The notes below the pieces were generated by a model. That model made no database searches and was not told the origin of the DNA. It saw only the letters and a program-made list of their open reading frames with translations. A DNA stretch of 64,000 bases from Tunturiibacter empetritectus (GTDB lineage: Bacteria; Acidobacteriota; Terriglobia; Terriglobales; Acidobacteriaceae). The stretch is from assembly GCF_013410875.1 (NCBI RefSeq), contig NZ_JACCCU010000001.1, positions 62,001 to 126,000 on the forward strand, read 5' to 3'. Position 1 is the stretch's first letter, and every line of letters begins with the position of its first letter. The position numbers and the translations under genes were made by a program. Positions 8,634-18,858 of the stretch are shown here, piece after piece.

Positions 8634-11054
8634 TTACGGTTCGTAGGTCGAATAGGCATAGCCATTGCCACCGAAGCCGATATAGACCTGCCCGAAGATA
8701 TCCTGGCTCGCAGCGAGTGTTGTGACATAGTCGAACAGTCCGGTCGGATAGTTGGCTATGCGGTTGAATGTCTTCCCCTCATCAACCGATTGGAATACGC
8801 CCCACTGCCCGTCCCCGCGATGCAAGCCATACACATAGATCGCAGGGTGTTTGCTACCATCCGCCGGCTTGCCAAGTGTCAACGCCCAAGCGAAGTCGAA
8901 GTTTGGATTTCGCGAAAACGTGTTCCCTCCGTCCGTCGAACGGTACAGCCCGTGTGCAGTTGCGCCCTCGCGGCCATCAACGAGCCAAAGATGCCCGCTG
9001 ATCCCAGGCTCCGCATACATCTTGCCGTGGTGCATCTTGAGCGGAAGTACTGAAGCGCCCGCTGGTTGAGCCCAAGTCACGCCGCCATCTATGCTCTTCC
9101 AGAAGCCGCCGGCAGCAAGGTTGAGATAGAACACGCCAGGCTTCACAGGATCGGCGACAACGGAGTGCTGCACAAGAGCACCTACCCAGTCGCCCCAGAA
9201 TGGTGGCATGTAGGTGTACTGGTTTGTATTTCCTTCACATGGCTGTTGTTTCGTTGAGCTCTGCCCAGTAAAGGCGGTGTCTACCGCATTGTCGAACGAG
9301 GTCGTTTGGGTCCAGGTAGCTCCGCCATCCTTCGAATAGAAAGGGGCAGGAGCGACGGGCCCATAGGTGAACTGACTTGTCGGTAGACGCACAAGATTGT
9401 CGGCTCCAGCAGCATCGCCGACGTGCCCTTTTGCGCGTGCAGAGACCGCAATCGTGCCGCCCCAGAGAATGCAGGGATTTGTCCCGTAGGTAATCGAGTT
9501 GAAGAGATTCCAGGTTTGACCACCGTCTTCAGAGTAGCCGGAGAACTGCTGCTTCTGAGGGTCGCCAGCGAAGAAGTTGTCGGAGGCTACGGCTATGTAA
9601 CGTGGCTGATTTGGGACAAAGTTAATGTCCTGTGCGCTTGAGAGTCCGTTGTTGTTGTAGCCGAGAGCCGGATTGTATCCCCATAGATCGATCGGATAAT
9701 GATCAGCGTTTAAGCGATCCGGGTCATTGATCGTAAACAGCGTCTCGTCATCTCCGGCAAGTATGGGGCGCTGTCCAGGCGGCAGTACAGCGTTGGTCGC
9801 TACAAGCTCTTCGATTCCTGGAGCGCTCGCCCAGACAGGCGGATTTGCGGCCGCATCCGTCTTATCGTTCGGCACTGTCGAGACGACGCCATCATTGCCA
9901 CCAGGGATGTAGAGGGTACCGTTCGAGTCGAAGTAGATACCGCCTGTCGAAAGGTAATGTTGCTGAGGACGAATCGCCGACGGCGCTAGCCATTGGATCG
10001 GCTGAGACTCTGAGAAGAAGACTCCGCCCAGGTTAGTCCATACCGCTCCGCCATCGGTCGACCGGGCCAACGCGCCGCTGCCGCTTATAACGAAGATTCG
10101 TCGCGGGTTCGACGGATCGACCGCGATACCCCCTATTGAGCTGATCGGGGTCGTGAAGGTCGTCCAAATCCCAGCGCGGGTATACCGGTAGACATTGGCG
10201 CTCCGTCCGTCAGTTGTCCAAAGCGAGCCATTGGAATCGATCGTTGTAAAGCCCGGTGAACCGTCAACAGGCTGCCCGGCACTGATGTTCTTGAAGCTTT
10301 TTCCGCCATCGCTACTGCGGAGGATAGAACCATTTGTAAGAGTGAGAAAGACACACTTCGATACCGTATTGCCGAGAAGAGAGGCCGTGCCGCAATTCGG
10401 ATCAAAGCGCGGCAGAGCGACATCGGTAGAGGCCGAAGGGGCTCCGTTGCCCGTGATGCTTTCGAAATGGAGGCCACCATCCAGACTGCGCCAAAGGCCG
10501 TTGCCCGGAGTTCCGAAGTAGACGAGATTGCTGTTGGTTGGGTCGATCGCAAGCCTCTCTCCACGCGTCTCACCCGACAGACTAGTTGTGAGCGAGAGAT
10601 TGCTGGCGGTAAAAGTCGCGCCACTGTCGATGCTGCGATAGACATTCATGTTAATGGAGGGATTTGTATTGGCAATATCAGAAGACCGGGTAAAGGAGTA
10701 AGCCACAAGAATCACCTTGGGATCATTCGGATCCAAAGCGACTGCGCCCTCGACTCCAGAGGTAGGAGCACCCGTAATCTCCGAAGAGAACGCACTGCTT
10801 ATTTTCAAGGGAGCCCATGCTCCCGTGGCCGCGTCCCAGCGGTAAATGTTGTCCACATCGGCTCGAGCGACACGAGTGTTGGGGTCTTTGGGATGAACGG
10901 CAAAGCCGCGAACGAACCCACCGGATCCAATCTGTACCGGCTTCCAGGTGTAGCTTCTGGTAAGGTCTTTATCCTGTCCATAGGAAACAGAGGAAAGAAT
11001 TAGGGTGGCTAAGAGCAAGCTGCTCGGTGTAGCAATAGAGACAAGTCGATTCAT
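8634..11054 (-). CDS. GH74-like xyloglucanase / BNR-repeat exported hydrolase
   Basis: An 806-residue secreted protein with signal peptide (LLLATLILSSVSYGQ) and repeated beta-propeller blades with Asp-box motifs such as YRSIDSGATF, WRSLDGGLHF, LRSSDGGKSF, ARSTDGGAVW and WKSIDGGVTW. The first block, SGGFVRGFAVHPKDPN then RADVDNIYRWD, closely parallels the start of GH74 endo-xyloglucanases, whose catalytic Asp lies in the equivalent D-V-G-G-A-Y-R-W motif. Here it reads DVDNIYRW. The length fits two seven-bladed propellers. A good Shine-Dalgarno (AGGAG) and the 18-bp operator 36 bp upstream define the start and regulation. GH74 membership is likely but not certain; a sortilin-like or sialidase-like propeller is the alternative. 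Confidence 0.72.
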   Translation of the reverse strand: MNRLVSIATPSSLLLATLILSSVSYGQDKDLTRSYTWKPVQIGSGGFVRGFAVHPKDPNTRVARADVDNIYRWDAATGAWAPLKISSAFSSEITGAPTSGVEGAVALDPNDPKVILVAYSFTRSSDIANTNPSINMNVYRSIDSGATFTASNLSLTTSLSGETRGERLAIDPTNSNLVYFGTPGNGLWRSLDGGLHFESITGNGAPSASTDVALPRFDPNCGTASLLGNTVSKCVFLTLTNGSILRSSDGGKSFKNISAGQPVDGSPGFTTIDSNGSLWTTDGRSANVYRYTRAGIWTTFTTPISSIGGIAVDPSNPRRIFVISGSGALARSTDGGAVWTNLGGVFFSESQPIQWLAPSAIRPQQHYLSTGGIYFDSNGTLYIPGGNDGVVSTVPNDKTDAAANPPVWASAPGIEELVATNAVLPPGQRPILAGDDETLFTINDPDRLNADHYPIDLWGYNPALGYNNNGLSSAQDINFVPNQPRYIAVASDNFFAGDPQKQQFSGYSEDGGQTWNLFNSITYGTNPCILWGGTIAVSARAKGHVGDAAGADNLVRLPTSQFTYGPVAPAPFYSKDGGATWTQTTSFDNAVDTAFTGQSSTKQQPCEGNTNQYTYMPPFWGDWVGALVQHSVVADPVKPGVFYLNLAAGGFWKSIDGGVTWAQPAGASVLPLKMHHGKMYAEPGISGHLWLVDGREGATAHGLYRSTDGGNTFSRNPNFDFAWALTLGKPADGSKHPAIYVYGLHRGDGQWGVFQSVDEGKTFNRIANYPTGLFDYVTTLAASQDIFGQVYIGFGGNGYAYSTYEP

Positions 11055-11089
11055 CGGAAACTCCTGTCAGCATATAAAATGAAAGATTT

Positions 11090-11107
11090 ATTTGAAGCGC
11101 TTCAAAT
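11090..11107. promoter_or_regulatory. LacI-type operator before the GH74-like gene
   Basis: A perfect copy of the 18-bp palindrome ATTTGAAGCGCTTCAAAT, 36 bp upstream of the GH74-like start codon. The spacing is almost the same as at the TonB receptor gene. Confidence 0.8.
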
Positions 11108-11288
11108 ACCGCACCACTCTGAACTATCCATCTCTCAGATGTCAAGACAAGACTTCATAAATATTCCTCTATGCTGTTTGCGCGACTGCTTCGTTGTCGA
11201 GCCACATCTAGGTTAGCCTCGAATAGCAACCACTTCTGAGCCTCGCTGTAGACCAAATCCGGAGGGAGAGGGCAAGAAAAAGTTTTGT

Positions 11289-13958
11289 CTATCGAGGCAC
11301 GGTCTTTCGGCCGTCTATCGTAAAAGTCACAACTCCCCGGCTATCTTCCAGAGGCTGCCCACCCCTAACACAAACTTGATACCTCCCAGGTTCGACCGCA
11401 CGCTCTCCTGAATCGCTCACTGTAGACAGGGCGCGGTCATTCAAAACGAATTTCACCTGTTTGCTCTCTCCTGAGCGAAGATGAACACGTGTGAATCCTT
11501 TTAGCGCAAGACGAGGCGCGATGGTGCTGCGAGGCGGCATGAGATACAACTCGGCGACCTCATCCCCGTCACGGGCACCAGTATTCGTCACGGTGGTTTC
11601 AACCGAGAGACTCATTCCTGCCGTCAGATGAGAGGAGGACAGATTTAGGGCGTCATAACGGAACTGTGTATAAGAAAGTCCATATCCAAACGGAAACAGT
11701 GGCTTACCGTCGTAGTAACGATAGGTACGATGTGCCATTGAGTAGTCGCTAAATGCTGGAAGATCCGCCACAGAGGTATAAAAAGTCATCGGCAGCCTGC
11801 CTGCGGGATTGTTCTCGCCGCTCAGCGTCTCGCCGATGGCGGTTCCACCTGATTCCCCCGGATACCACGCCTCCAGAATCGCAGCAGCATGCTCCTTTGC
11901 CCAGTTTACGGCAAGTGCAGACCCGTTCATAAGTACGACCACCATCGGTTTGCCTGTCTTACCGAGTTCTTCAAGCAGGCGCTTCTGGACGGCGGGTAGT
12001 TCAAGGTCGGTCTTGTCTCCACCCGCGAATCCTGGCACCTTGACGGGCATCTCCTCTCCCTCAAGGAGAGGGGAAAGCCCCACGAAAGCTACGATTACAT
12101 CGGCATCATGGGCCGCACGTAGAGCTTCATCCAGAAGGGCGGCAGGTGGAGGCGACCAATCAAGACGGAATCCTGCTCCAAACAACTCGCTTTCATGTTG
12201 ATACTCGATTTTAAGAGAATGAGGGGCCGTATCCGCGAAGCTAATTTCGAACTGGGAGGTCTCAGCCGGACGCTCTTTTACAGGCGAGGTGGGTTCGGAG
12301 GCAATTATGAGCCGGTCGTCGAGATACACGCGAAAGCGTTCCATATCGTCGCAAGGAAAGCACTCCGGAAAACCAACGCGAAACTTGTAACTTCCTGCCC
12401 GCGGCATCGCGATTGTTCCAGTCCAGCGCACGCTAAATTTCTTGGCCGAAGTTCCAGGAACCGGGGCAGCAGCCGTCCAGTCGAAGTCGAGGCGTTGATC
12501 CACACGTGTGACCACAGGTTTACCTGTTAAGTCTCCGGAGAAGTATTCAGCCGTCAATCCATGCTCCTCTGAGCCAACTCGAGGACGCAACGCTGTTTCT
12601 GGCACCGGAAGCGCCACGCCTTCTAAATGCGGAGCGCCCTGTGCATACAACACCTGTGAACGCTGGAATGCGGCTCTTACTCCATCCAACGGAACGACAG
12701 GAAACTTGGGTATCGCGTTGTAATTTCCCTCCAATGCCGATAGAGATGCAGCATTTGGACCGATGACAGCAATCGATCGCACATGTTCAGGGTCGAGCGG
12801 GAGAATGTTTCCCTCGTTTTTCAACAACACAATCGACTCCCGCGCAGCGCGTCGTGCCAGTTCGGAGTGGGCTCTACTGTTTACTTCGGAAAAGGGCGTT
12901 TGCGCATAGGGAACAATCTTGTCGTCGTCAAACATTCCCAGTTGCATGCGCGCTTCAAAGAGACGTTCGAGCGAGACGTCCAACTCGCTCTCCCCGACAA
13001 GACCTCTGCGAACAGCTGACAACAAAGCTTCGTAACTAGTTCCACAGTTAGTGTCTGTACCGGCACGTAGGGCCGTGACTACGGCGTGATCTGCGTCTGG
13101 AGAGAAGCCATGCGCTTTTGTCTCGAAGAAATCGTCGATGGCGCCGCAGTCCGAGGTAATAAAACCACGGAAACCCCAATCCTTTCTCAATACGTCTTCA
13201 AGCAACATCCGGCTGCCGCACGCCGGCTCACCATACACAGAGTTATAAGCGCACATCAACGATCCGGCTCTTCCTTCGGTAATTGCAGCACGAAACGCTG
13301 GAAGATACGTATCCCAAAGATCGTGAGCTGTTGGGTTAACATCTTCCCGGTGCCGATCCGACTCAGGCCCCGAGTGCACGGCAAAGTGTTTTGGCGTTGC
13401 AATCGTCTTGTAGTATCGAGAATCGTTGCCCTGTAACCCCTGGATAAAAGGAACCGCCATCTGGGCGGTGAGAAAAGGGTCCTCGCCGTAGGTCTCCTGT
13501 CCACGCCCCCATCGAGGATCACGCAGAATATTGATATTGGGCGACCAGATCGTCAATCCATAGAAGATCCTATGATTCTGCTGGCGTAGCGCGTCATGAT
13601 ACTTCGCGCGGGCCTCATCGGCAACTGCCGCGCCGATCTCACCCATCAACTCGGGATCCCACGTCGCTGCCACTCCAATCGCCTGCGGAAATGCCGTTGC
13701 GTATCCAGAACGGGCGATGCCGTGAAGCCCTTCGCTCCACCAGTTATAAGCAGCAACCCCCAGACGAGGAATACCTGGAGCGTCGTTCATCATTTGAGAG
13801 ACCTTCTCCTCAAGCGTCATACGGCCGACGAGATCTGCGGCTCTGTCTGAGGCGCTTCGGCTTGGATCGCGGTAGATCTGCTTATCCGGAGATTGTGCAA
13901 CCAACCTGGCTCCGGCCAACGCAGCGAAGCAGAGGAATGAGATTCGCAGACAGTTCAA
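11289..13958 (-). CDS. GH3 beta-glucosidase/beta-xylosidase with PA14 insert
   Basis: About 889 residues, exported (RISFLCFAALAGARLVAQ). The N-terminal (beta/alpha)8 domain has NILRDPRWGRGQETYGEDP and the conserved KHFAVHSGPE. The nucleophile Asp is in GFITSDCGAID at about residue 270. The C-terminal sandwich domain is interrupted by a PA14 domain (about 450-600: GLTAEYFSGDLTGKPVVTR, DDRLIIASE), and a fibronectin-III-like end follows. The frame remains open to a TTG at 14006, but that extension contains the LacI operator. The TTG at 13958 has GAAGAG six bases upstream and begins a proper signal peptide, so it is preferred. It probably releases terminal glucose or xylose from oligosaccharides in the periplasm. 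Confidence 0.85.
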   Translation of the reverse strand: MNCLRISFLCFAALAGARLVAQSPDKQIYRDPSRSASDRAADLVGRMTLEEKVSQMMNDAPGIPRLGVAAYNWWSEGLHGIARSGYATAFPQAIGVAATWDPELMGEIGAAVADEARAKYHDALRQQNHRIFYGLTIWSPNINILRDPRWGRGQETYGEDPFLTAQMAVPFIQGLQGNDSRYYKTIATPKHFAVHSGPESDRHREDVNPTAHDLWDTYLPAFRAAITEGRAGSLMCAYNSVYGEPACGSRMLLEDVLRKDWGFRGFITSDCGAIDDFFETKAHGFSPDADHAVVTALRAGTDTNCGTSYEALLSAVRRGLVGESELDVSLERLFEARMQLGMFDDDKIVPYAQTPFSEVNSRAHSELARRAARESIVLLKNEGNILPLDPEHVRSIAVIGPNAASLSALEGNYNAIPKFPVVPLDGVRAAFQRSQVLYAQGAPHLEGVALPVPETALRPRVGSEEHGLTAEYFSGDLTGKPVVTRVDQRLDFDWTAAAPVPGTSAKKFSVRWTGTIAMPRAGSYKFRVGFPECFPCDDMERFRVYLDDRLIIASEPTSPVKERPAETSQFEISFADTAPHSLKIEYQHESELFGAGFRLDWSPPPAALLDEALRAAHDADVIVAFVGLSPLLEGEEMPVKVPGFAGGDKTDLELPAVQKRLLEELGKTGKPMVVVLMNGSALAVNWAKEHAAAILEAWYPGESGGTAIGETLSGENNPAGRLPMTFYTSVADLPAFSDYSMAHRTYRYYDGKPLFPFGYGLSYTQFRYDALNLSSSHLTAGMSLSVETTVTNTGARDGDEVAELYLMPPRSTIAPRLALKGFTRVHLRSGESKQVKFVLNDRALSTVSDSGERAVEPGRYQVCVRGGQPLEDSRGVVTFTIDGRKTVPR

Positions 13959-13981
13959 AAGGGTCTCTTCGTTATACCTAA

Positions 13982-13999
13982 ATTTGAAGCGCTTCAATC
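13982..13999. promoter_or_regulatory. LacI-type operator before the GH3 gene
   Basis: ATTTGAAGCGCTTCAATC keeps the full 14-bp core TTGAAGCGCTTCAA and differs from the palindrome at the last two bases. It lies about 24-41 bp upstream of the preferred TTG start. Confidence 0.75.
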
Positions 14000-14042
14000 G
14001 CTGCAAATCTAATACTTCTTCGTCTGCAGTGTCAAGACTTCA

Positions 14043-15553
14043 CTAACTCATTCTACCTTGCAGAAGACCAGGAGAAGGAAAGTTGCGGTCCACGCAATCG
14101 ACGACAAGTACCGCATCAGCAACTCCATTCGGGGCAGTCATAAGAATGAGCGTCTTCGTATTTGGTAGGGCCGTCTTCTCTGCCATGCCGGCTTGAGGAT
14201 CAAACCACCATGCTCGGCGCGGCCCACGGACCGCAGCAAAATCGATCTCAATCCGTTGCCTGGCCTGCGGAAAGAAGATAAAAGCATACGATCGATCCTC
14301 CGACCGGGTTGCGATAGCCTGTCGGCTCGGATCGTCTGAAGATCCTGCAGGAAGCATCTCTGGTGCCTCTACCCGTCCGAAGAATGGCCGGGACAACATC
14401 AATTGACGCAGATAGCTCATCTGTCTCGCGGCTGGTCGTTGCATAGCGAGTCTCCAACCCATATCCGCATGATTGATGACGGGCCCGCGCACGCTCGCGA
14501 ACTGCCACACAGCGTGATGTCCGTAGGTCGTACCGCAAGCACCTGCGAACACCGCCCGCCGAACGTCGTCGTCGCGGAAGAATCCGTTGGTGGGATTCCA
14601 CTGCGGCCATGGATTCACGAGATGATCCTCGTAGTTCGGTTCTAGGTCGAGTGTGGGCTTCGGCGGTAGCAAAGCAACGTCGCGTCTTACCCACTCCCAT
14701 ACGGGCACATCGTGGCCAGAACCGTGACCGCTCTGCATGCCATTTACACTGAGCCACTCTGAATCTCGCAACAGCACCGACGTAGAATCTTCTCCACCTT
14801 GCGGATGGTAAAGAATCAGACATGGCTTCTCACTGGTACTGAGAATCTCATTGGCGAAGCTCTTCCAGATCGGACGCCAGTCAATTGTGAGTTCAAAGCC
14901 GGCCCGCTCTCCTGCTTCAAGCATCCAGTCAGGGGAAGAAGGAGATAGTCTTGCAGGACGGTCTCCTCCCAACATCCAAACAACATTGGGGCGGTCATGA
15001 AGCAGCTTCGCCAAATAGCTGGCATAGTTACCCGTTGCCGCAAGGTTGTCGCTGCGAAAGAGCCTGGGGCCTTCTCCCCACGGCGCCGTCAGTTTGTCAC
15101 CCTAAGTCGGAAGCAACGCTACATAAAGGCCATTTGAGGCAGCGCAATCGACCACATGCACCAAATGGTCAAAGTACGCCTGATTCGGTTGGAGTGAATC
15201 GAGATCGGAAAATGGCGTGAGCCCAAGAGCATTTGGCGTATGGATTCCATGGGTCTAACACAGAACGACGATTTTGAATCACGGTGAAGCCTTGACGGGC
15301 TCTCTCTACGAAATAATACTCACAATCGGTATAGGCGAGGGCATGCATCAACTGCCATGCAGTATCGGCCAGCCAGAAGAACGGCTCTCCCCTTTCGGTC
15401 TCCAGCATGTGCCCATCGGCATGGACGCGAAGACGCGGAAGTTTGCGTTCGACTGTTTGTGCGAGCTTCTGCAGAAAAAGGGCCCGACCCGAAAGAAGCG
15501 AGCAGTGTGGTAGCTCCTGCGGTGATAAAACTTCGCCGCGAATGTCCTCGCAT
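14043..15553 (-). pseudogene. GH140-like (DUF4038) glycoside hydrolase, frameshifted and interrupted by stops
   Basis: The pieces together reconstruct one Tat-exported enzyme of the DUF4038/apiosidase-like GH140 family. They are a twin-arginine start (MRGHSRRSFITAGATT), the N-terminal block LETERGEPFFWLADTAWQL, the HTPNALGLTP and QPNQAYFDH region, the VALLPT-GDK motif, and then NVVWMLGGDRPARL continuing for 320 uninterrupted residues. Lesions: a shift in a T5 run near 15472; a second shift near 15270; a TAG at 15255-15257; and a TAG at 15102-15104 that replaces the conserved Trp of the LPTWGDK motif. Four independent lesions make decay more likely than sequencing error. The intact 3' part could still be translated from an internal start but would lack half of the barrel. 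Confidence 0.8.
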
Positions 15554-15677
15554 GACTTGCTGTCCTCGTTGAACTACAGTATCTTTGCAAACTCAAAGGC
15601 AGTTGACTGAAAATCACCTGCCATACTTCGACGTATCATCGACAACCGCCTTCGCCAAAAACGTCTATTTTCAGGCT

Positions 15678-18338
15678 TCATGAAAACGTGACCGTCTGCC
15701 CCGAAGATATCTTCTGCTGCGTCGCGAAACTAAAACTTTGTAGCCCACCTTGCCTAGACGTATTGGTCTCAATCTGTCTGCCTTCAATCGTCGCAATCTT
15801 CGGACCGACACCTCCAAGCCATACTTCCCGAAACGCTAGTTGGCCGGTCAGACATCTAAGCTGCACAGTTTTGCCCGAGCGGCGATAAAATGCAGTACCC
15901 GTAGGTGTCGCAAAAAAGAGTTGAAGATCAAGCTGGGGAACCTTCGGATCAAAGGTCATGCGGTCGCAGTTAATACTGAAGCCCAGCATTGCGTTAACCA
16001 AACTCCATGCTGACATCGGCCGAAAATAATGCCCTCCATACTCCTGATGATTCCAGTAGAGGCCATTCTCCCGGTACCTCGTATCGACCGTCCGAGCCAC
16101 CATCACACCTTCTTCGTACAGCCCTTCAAACATAAGCAGCGATGCAAAAGCGAGCTCCACGCCGCTCCAGCATGTGTTCGCTTGATCGTTCCAGATATCG
16201 CGATCGACGTCGCTCAACTGCTCACCGGTCCGAAAGCTACAATTCTGCAATCCAAATCCGGCATGATAGCTCCGCGTCAGGATTGACTTCAAAGCGAGCC
16301 CTATCCGTTCTTCTTGAAGAATAGGAGATAGCCCCGAACATCGCGCCGCCCACTGTCCTACCAACTGATCTGTTAGACACCCATCACCGTTCGAAGTGGC
16401 AGGCTCCTTCTGATCGGCAGCGTAAAGCTTGTAATAGCTGCCGTTCCAAAGCTTTGTCTCCATCGTCTCTCGAGTCTTGCCGGCAAGAGCGAGATACCGC
16501 GCGCTTGTTGGCGTGTCGTCCAACGCAGCCGCTCCAGCGGCAACGCTTTCAAGCGCACAGATCCACTGTGATAGAAGATAAGAGGCAAAACCCGTCATCG
16601 AAAAGTTGTCGTAACTGGTCTCAATTCCTTGCGTGACCGGCATCGCGCCGTTGCCTGCAGAACGGTCTCGCAAGACATATTCAACGGCTCGTTGCGCTGC
16701 TGGAAATAGTTCTCGCAAGTAACTCATGTCGTTCGTCCAGAAAAAATCCCGCATCACCATGATTGCAAACTGGCCGGGCAAATCGATGCGATGCGAGACC
16801 CCAGTTGTACTGTCCTCGCCGCGTAAAAAGTCTTTGCGGAGACCGTGCTCAATCTCGCCGGAGGGAAGCTGGACGAGAGCATGACATCGCATCGTAGCTT
16901 TCTGCAACTCCGGAAACAGCGCGATAATTGGGGCTGTGCCATACAACATGACGTCAATGGTGGCGATTGGCCCCCACGAATAACTTTTAGATAATCCTTC
17001 AAGCACGCCAAAACTTCCGTCACGGGTGAGCCTTCCGCTGGTGAAAAACGTATTCAACTGCGAGTTAGCCTGTTCCAGTAAAGCGACCTCTCCATCGCTC
17101 GCAAAGAAATTATTCAAGAATTCCATAGTGCTCTGCTTCAGTGAGCGGTGATATTTAGACCCGTAAGCAATTACTGCTGCTGCCGAAGAAAAAAAGTTGG
17201 AATAGAAGTGGCCTTCGATCCTGTCTCCACCAACCCCATCGATCACTTCGTTGTAGAGATTCGGAAAATTCCAGGCATATTGAAAAGCACTCTTGGCGTT
17301 TTCCCCTGATGCCTGCAACTTAAAAGTGCACGCGATCGTGCTGAAGAGATCGTCATCGTGCATCTTCCGCACTCCTGTCTGCGGATCAACGCGGTTGCGG
17401 CCAGTAGTATCGGGAAGCCAATCCGGCACAAAGTTGCCGATACTTTCTCGACCGTTGGTATCGTCGAGGTTTGGCAGTGTCGATCGACGTAGCACCTGCT
17501 CATAGTAGGGATGCCGGTGCCCCCACCCTGCGTAGAAGGATGAGTTCGGCGACGATACCCCCAAAGCTATTTCACCCCAACTCGACGCCTTCCGATCCAT
17601 ACCGCCAGAGCTCATCGAAATGGTCAATCCCTTAGAATCTCTATCGATCACTGTAGTGTAAAAGCGTTCTTCGTCTGCATATCCTGTGAAGTTCCGCGCC
17701 GTCATCAGCAGCGTAACGTTCACTGGCTTGGCGCATGTAGATTCCGCCTCAAAGTCAAAAAAAATAAGCGGCAGCGCGGAGTTCTTAACGTCATGCGGGA
17801 TAAAGGACGACCATGCTTCAAGCTTCAGAGAAAATGGCATCTCCGGATCTCGAAAGACCAACGTAGCAAGCGGAAAGCGTGCGCTGTACTCAATCTCTCG
17901 GATGGCTTTCATCCAGGGAAGGGAATATGCGATTCCCATCTCCGCACCCTCATAGAGACCATAGCTAAGCTGCAACAGCTTTATTCGTGGCGACTCTCCC
18001 TGCACCTGGTAGCGCACCTCAAAGAATAAGTTGGCCTCCATCCGATCTTCACGCTCGTCATCCGGAAGCAAGAACTTTGGGCCGGTCTCTTTTGGAAAAT
18101 TATTAGCTATGTTCCATGCGTAGAACCGTCCATCTTTGCGTATCTCGAAGTATCCGGCTCCAATTCCGCCGAGGGCCATTCCGCTTCGCGCCCTGCCTTC
18201 CGCACTAAAACGCTCAACGAATTTTCCTGTTGAATCTCGGTTAGCGGAGACTGGAGCCTGCGCCGTTGCAGATCCTATCCGAAGCGCTGTCGAGCCTCCT
18301 GCAATCGCGGCACCTCGCAGGAATTCGCGCCGCTTCAT
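15678..18338 (-). CDS. GH116-family glycoside hydrolase, Tat-exported
   Basis: An 886-residue protein starting with a Tat signal (MKRREFLRGAAIAGG). The N-terminal GH116 domain shows GMALGGIGAGYFEIRKDGRF. The C-terminal (alpha/alpha)6 domain carries VLEGLSKSYS with the probable nucleophile Glu and LTDQLVGQW with the probable acid/base Asp. The end, AMLGFSINCDRMTFDP, is as in GBA2-type glucosylceramidases. Known bacterial GH116 enzymes act on beta-glucosides or beta-xylosides. The start ATG overlaps the stop of the upstream esterase remnant (ATGA), so they formed one operon under the operator at 18859. The gene itself appears intact. Confidence 0.85.
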   Translation of the reverse strand: MKRREFLRGAAIAGGSTALRIGSATAQAPVSANRDSTGKFVERFSAEGRARSGMALGGIGAGYFEIRKDGRFYAWNIANNFPKETGPKFLLPDDEREDRMEANLFFEVRYQVQGESPRIKLLQLSYGLYEGAEMGIAYSLPWMKAIREIEYSARFPLATLVFRDPEMPFSLKLEAWSSFIPHDVKNSALPLIFFDFEAESTCAKPVNVTLLMTARNFTGYADEERFYTTVIDRDSKGLTISMSSGGMDRKASSWGEIALGVSSPNSSFYAGWGHRHPYYEQVLRRSTLPNLDDTNGRESIGNFVPDWLPDTTGRNRVDPQTGVRKMHDDDLFSTIACTFKLQASGENAKSAFQYAWNFPNLYNEVIDGVGGDRIEGHFYSNFFSSAAAVIAYGSKYHRSLKQSTMEFLNNFFASDGEVALLEQANSQLNTFFTSGRLTRDGSFGVLEGLSKSYSWGPIATIDVMLYGTAPIIALFPELQKATMRCHALVQLPSGEIEHGLRKDFLRGEDSTTGVSHRIDLPGQFAIMVMRDFFWTNDMSYLRELFPAAQRAVEYVLRDRSAGNGAMPVTQGIETSYDNFSMTGFASYLLSQWICALESVAAGAAALDDTPTSARYLALAGKTRETMETKLWNGSYYKLYAADQKEPATSNGDGCLTDQLVGQWAARCSGLSPILQEERIGLALKSILTRSYHAGFGLQNCSFRTGEQLSDVDRDIWNDQANTCWSGVELAFASLLMFEGLYEEGVMVARTVDTRYRENGLYWNHQEYGGHYFRPMSAWSLVNAMLGFSINCDRMTFDPKVPQLDLQLFFATPTGTAFYRRSGKTVQLRCLTGQLAFREVWLGGVGPKIATIEGRQIETNTSRQGGLQSFSFATQQKISSGQTVTFS

Positions 18339-18837
18339 GGGGTGCCACTCTTAACAAACTCCAGTTTTTTTAGCCACGAGGTCGCAGGAGTCGTCCAATG
18401 CGTCACCTCAGCCTCCGTTGGACGCAGTCCGTATCCATGCCCTCCAACTGCATAGAGGTGCATCTCCGCCCGAATCTTCTCCTTTACCAATGCCAAATAC
18501 TCACCCAACGAGTTGCCCACCCCGGCTGTGTCGTCTTCTGCCTGGACAAGGAACGTTGGAGGTGCAGACTTCAGGATGGGGATGTCAAGGAAGCCAGAAG
18601 CATCTCGTGGCCGTCGATCCTCTTCCTGTAGATACGCCGGATAAATTAACATGAGAGCGCCGACAGTTCGTCAGAAGGTTCTGTTACGTCCGCCCCCTGC
18701 CCACTAACCCGCAATGCCGGCTGGCCGTTCAACAGTAGAGGTACTGGCTCGCTCTGGCATAGCGCAATCGAAGGCCAAGTCATGAGCGTGACGAAAACTG
18801 CCGTTCTGTGTAACAAGACTTGCAGCCTTTTTATCAT
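18335..18837 (-). pseudogene. Alpha/beta-hydrolase esterase with internal deletion and frameshift
   Basis: The first 60 or so codons (18837 down to 18646) give a signal peptide and SEPVPLLLNGQPALRV, as at the start of exported acetyl-xylan-esterase-like hydrolases. In another frame, from about 18652, come LIYPAYLQEEDRRP, the catalytic-Asp segment FLVQAEDDTAG and the catalytic-His segment GGHGYGLRP. The middle of the fold, about 120 residues including the G-x-S-A-G-G nucleophile, is missing, and the frames do not match. The gene is therefore inactive. It leads the operon with GH116 and carries the 18-bp operator, so it may once have removed acetyl groups from the polysaccharide. Confidence 0.75.
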
Positions 18838-18858
18838 CGATCAGAATCATACATGTTT

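Noticed and set aside
8634..11054. Tandem DNA repeats or a CRISPR-like array inside the GH74-like gene
   Set aside because: The recurring Asp-box motifs are protein-level propeller blades; the DNA between them is not repeated at constant length.
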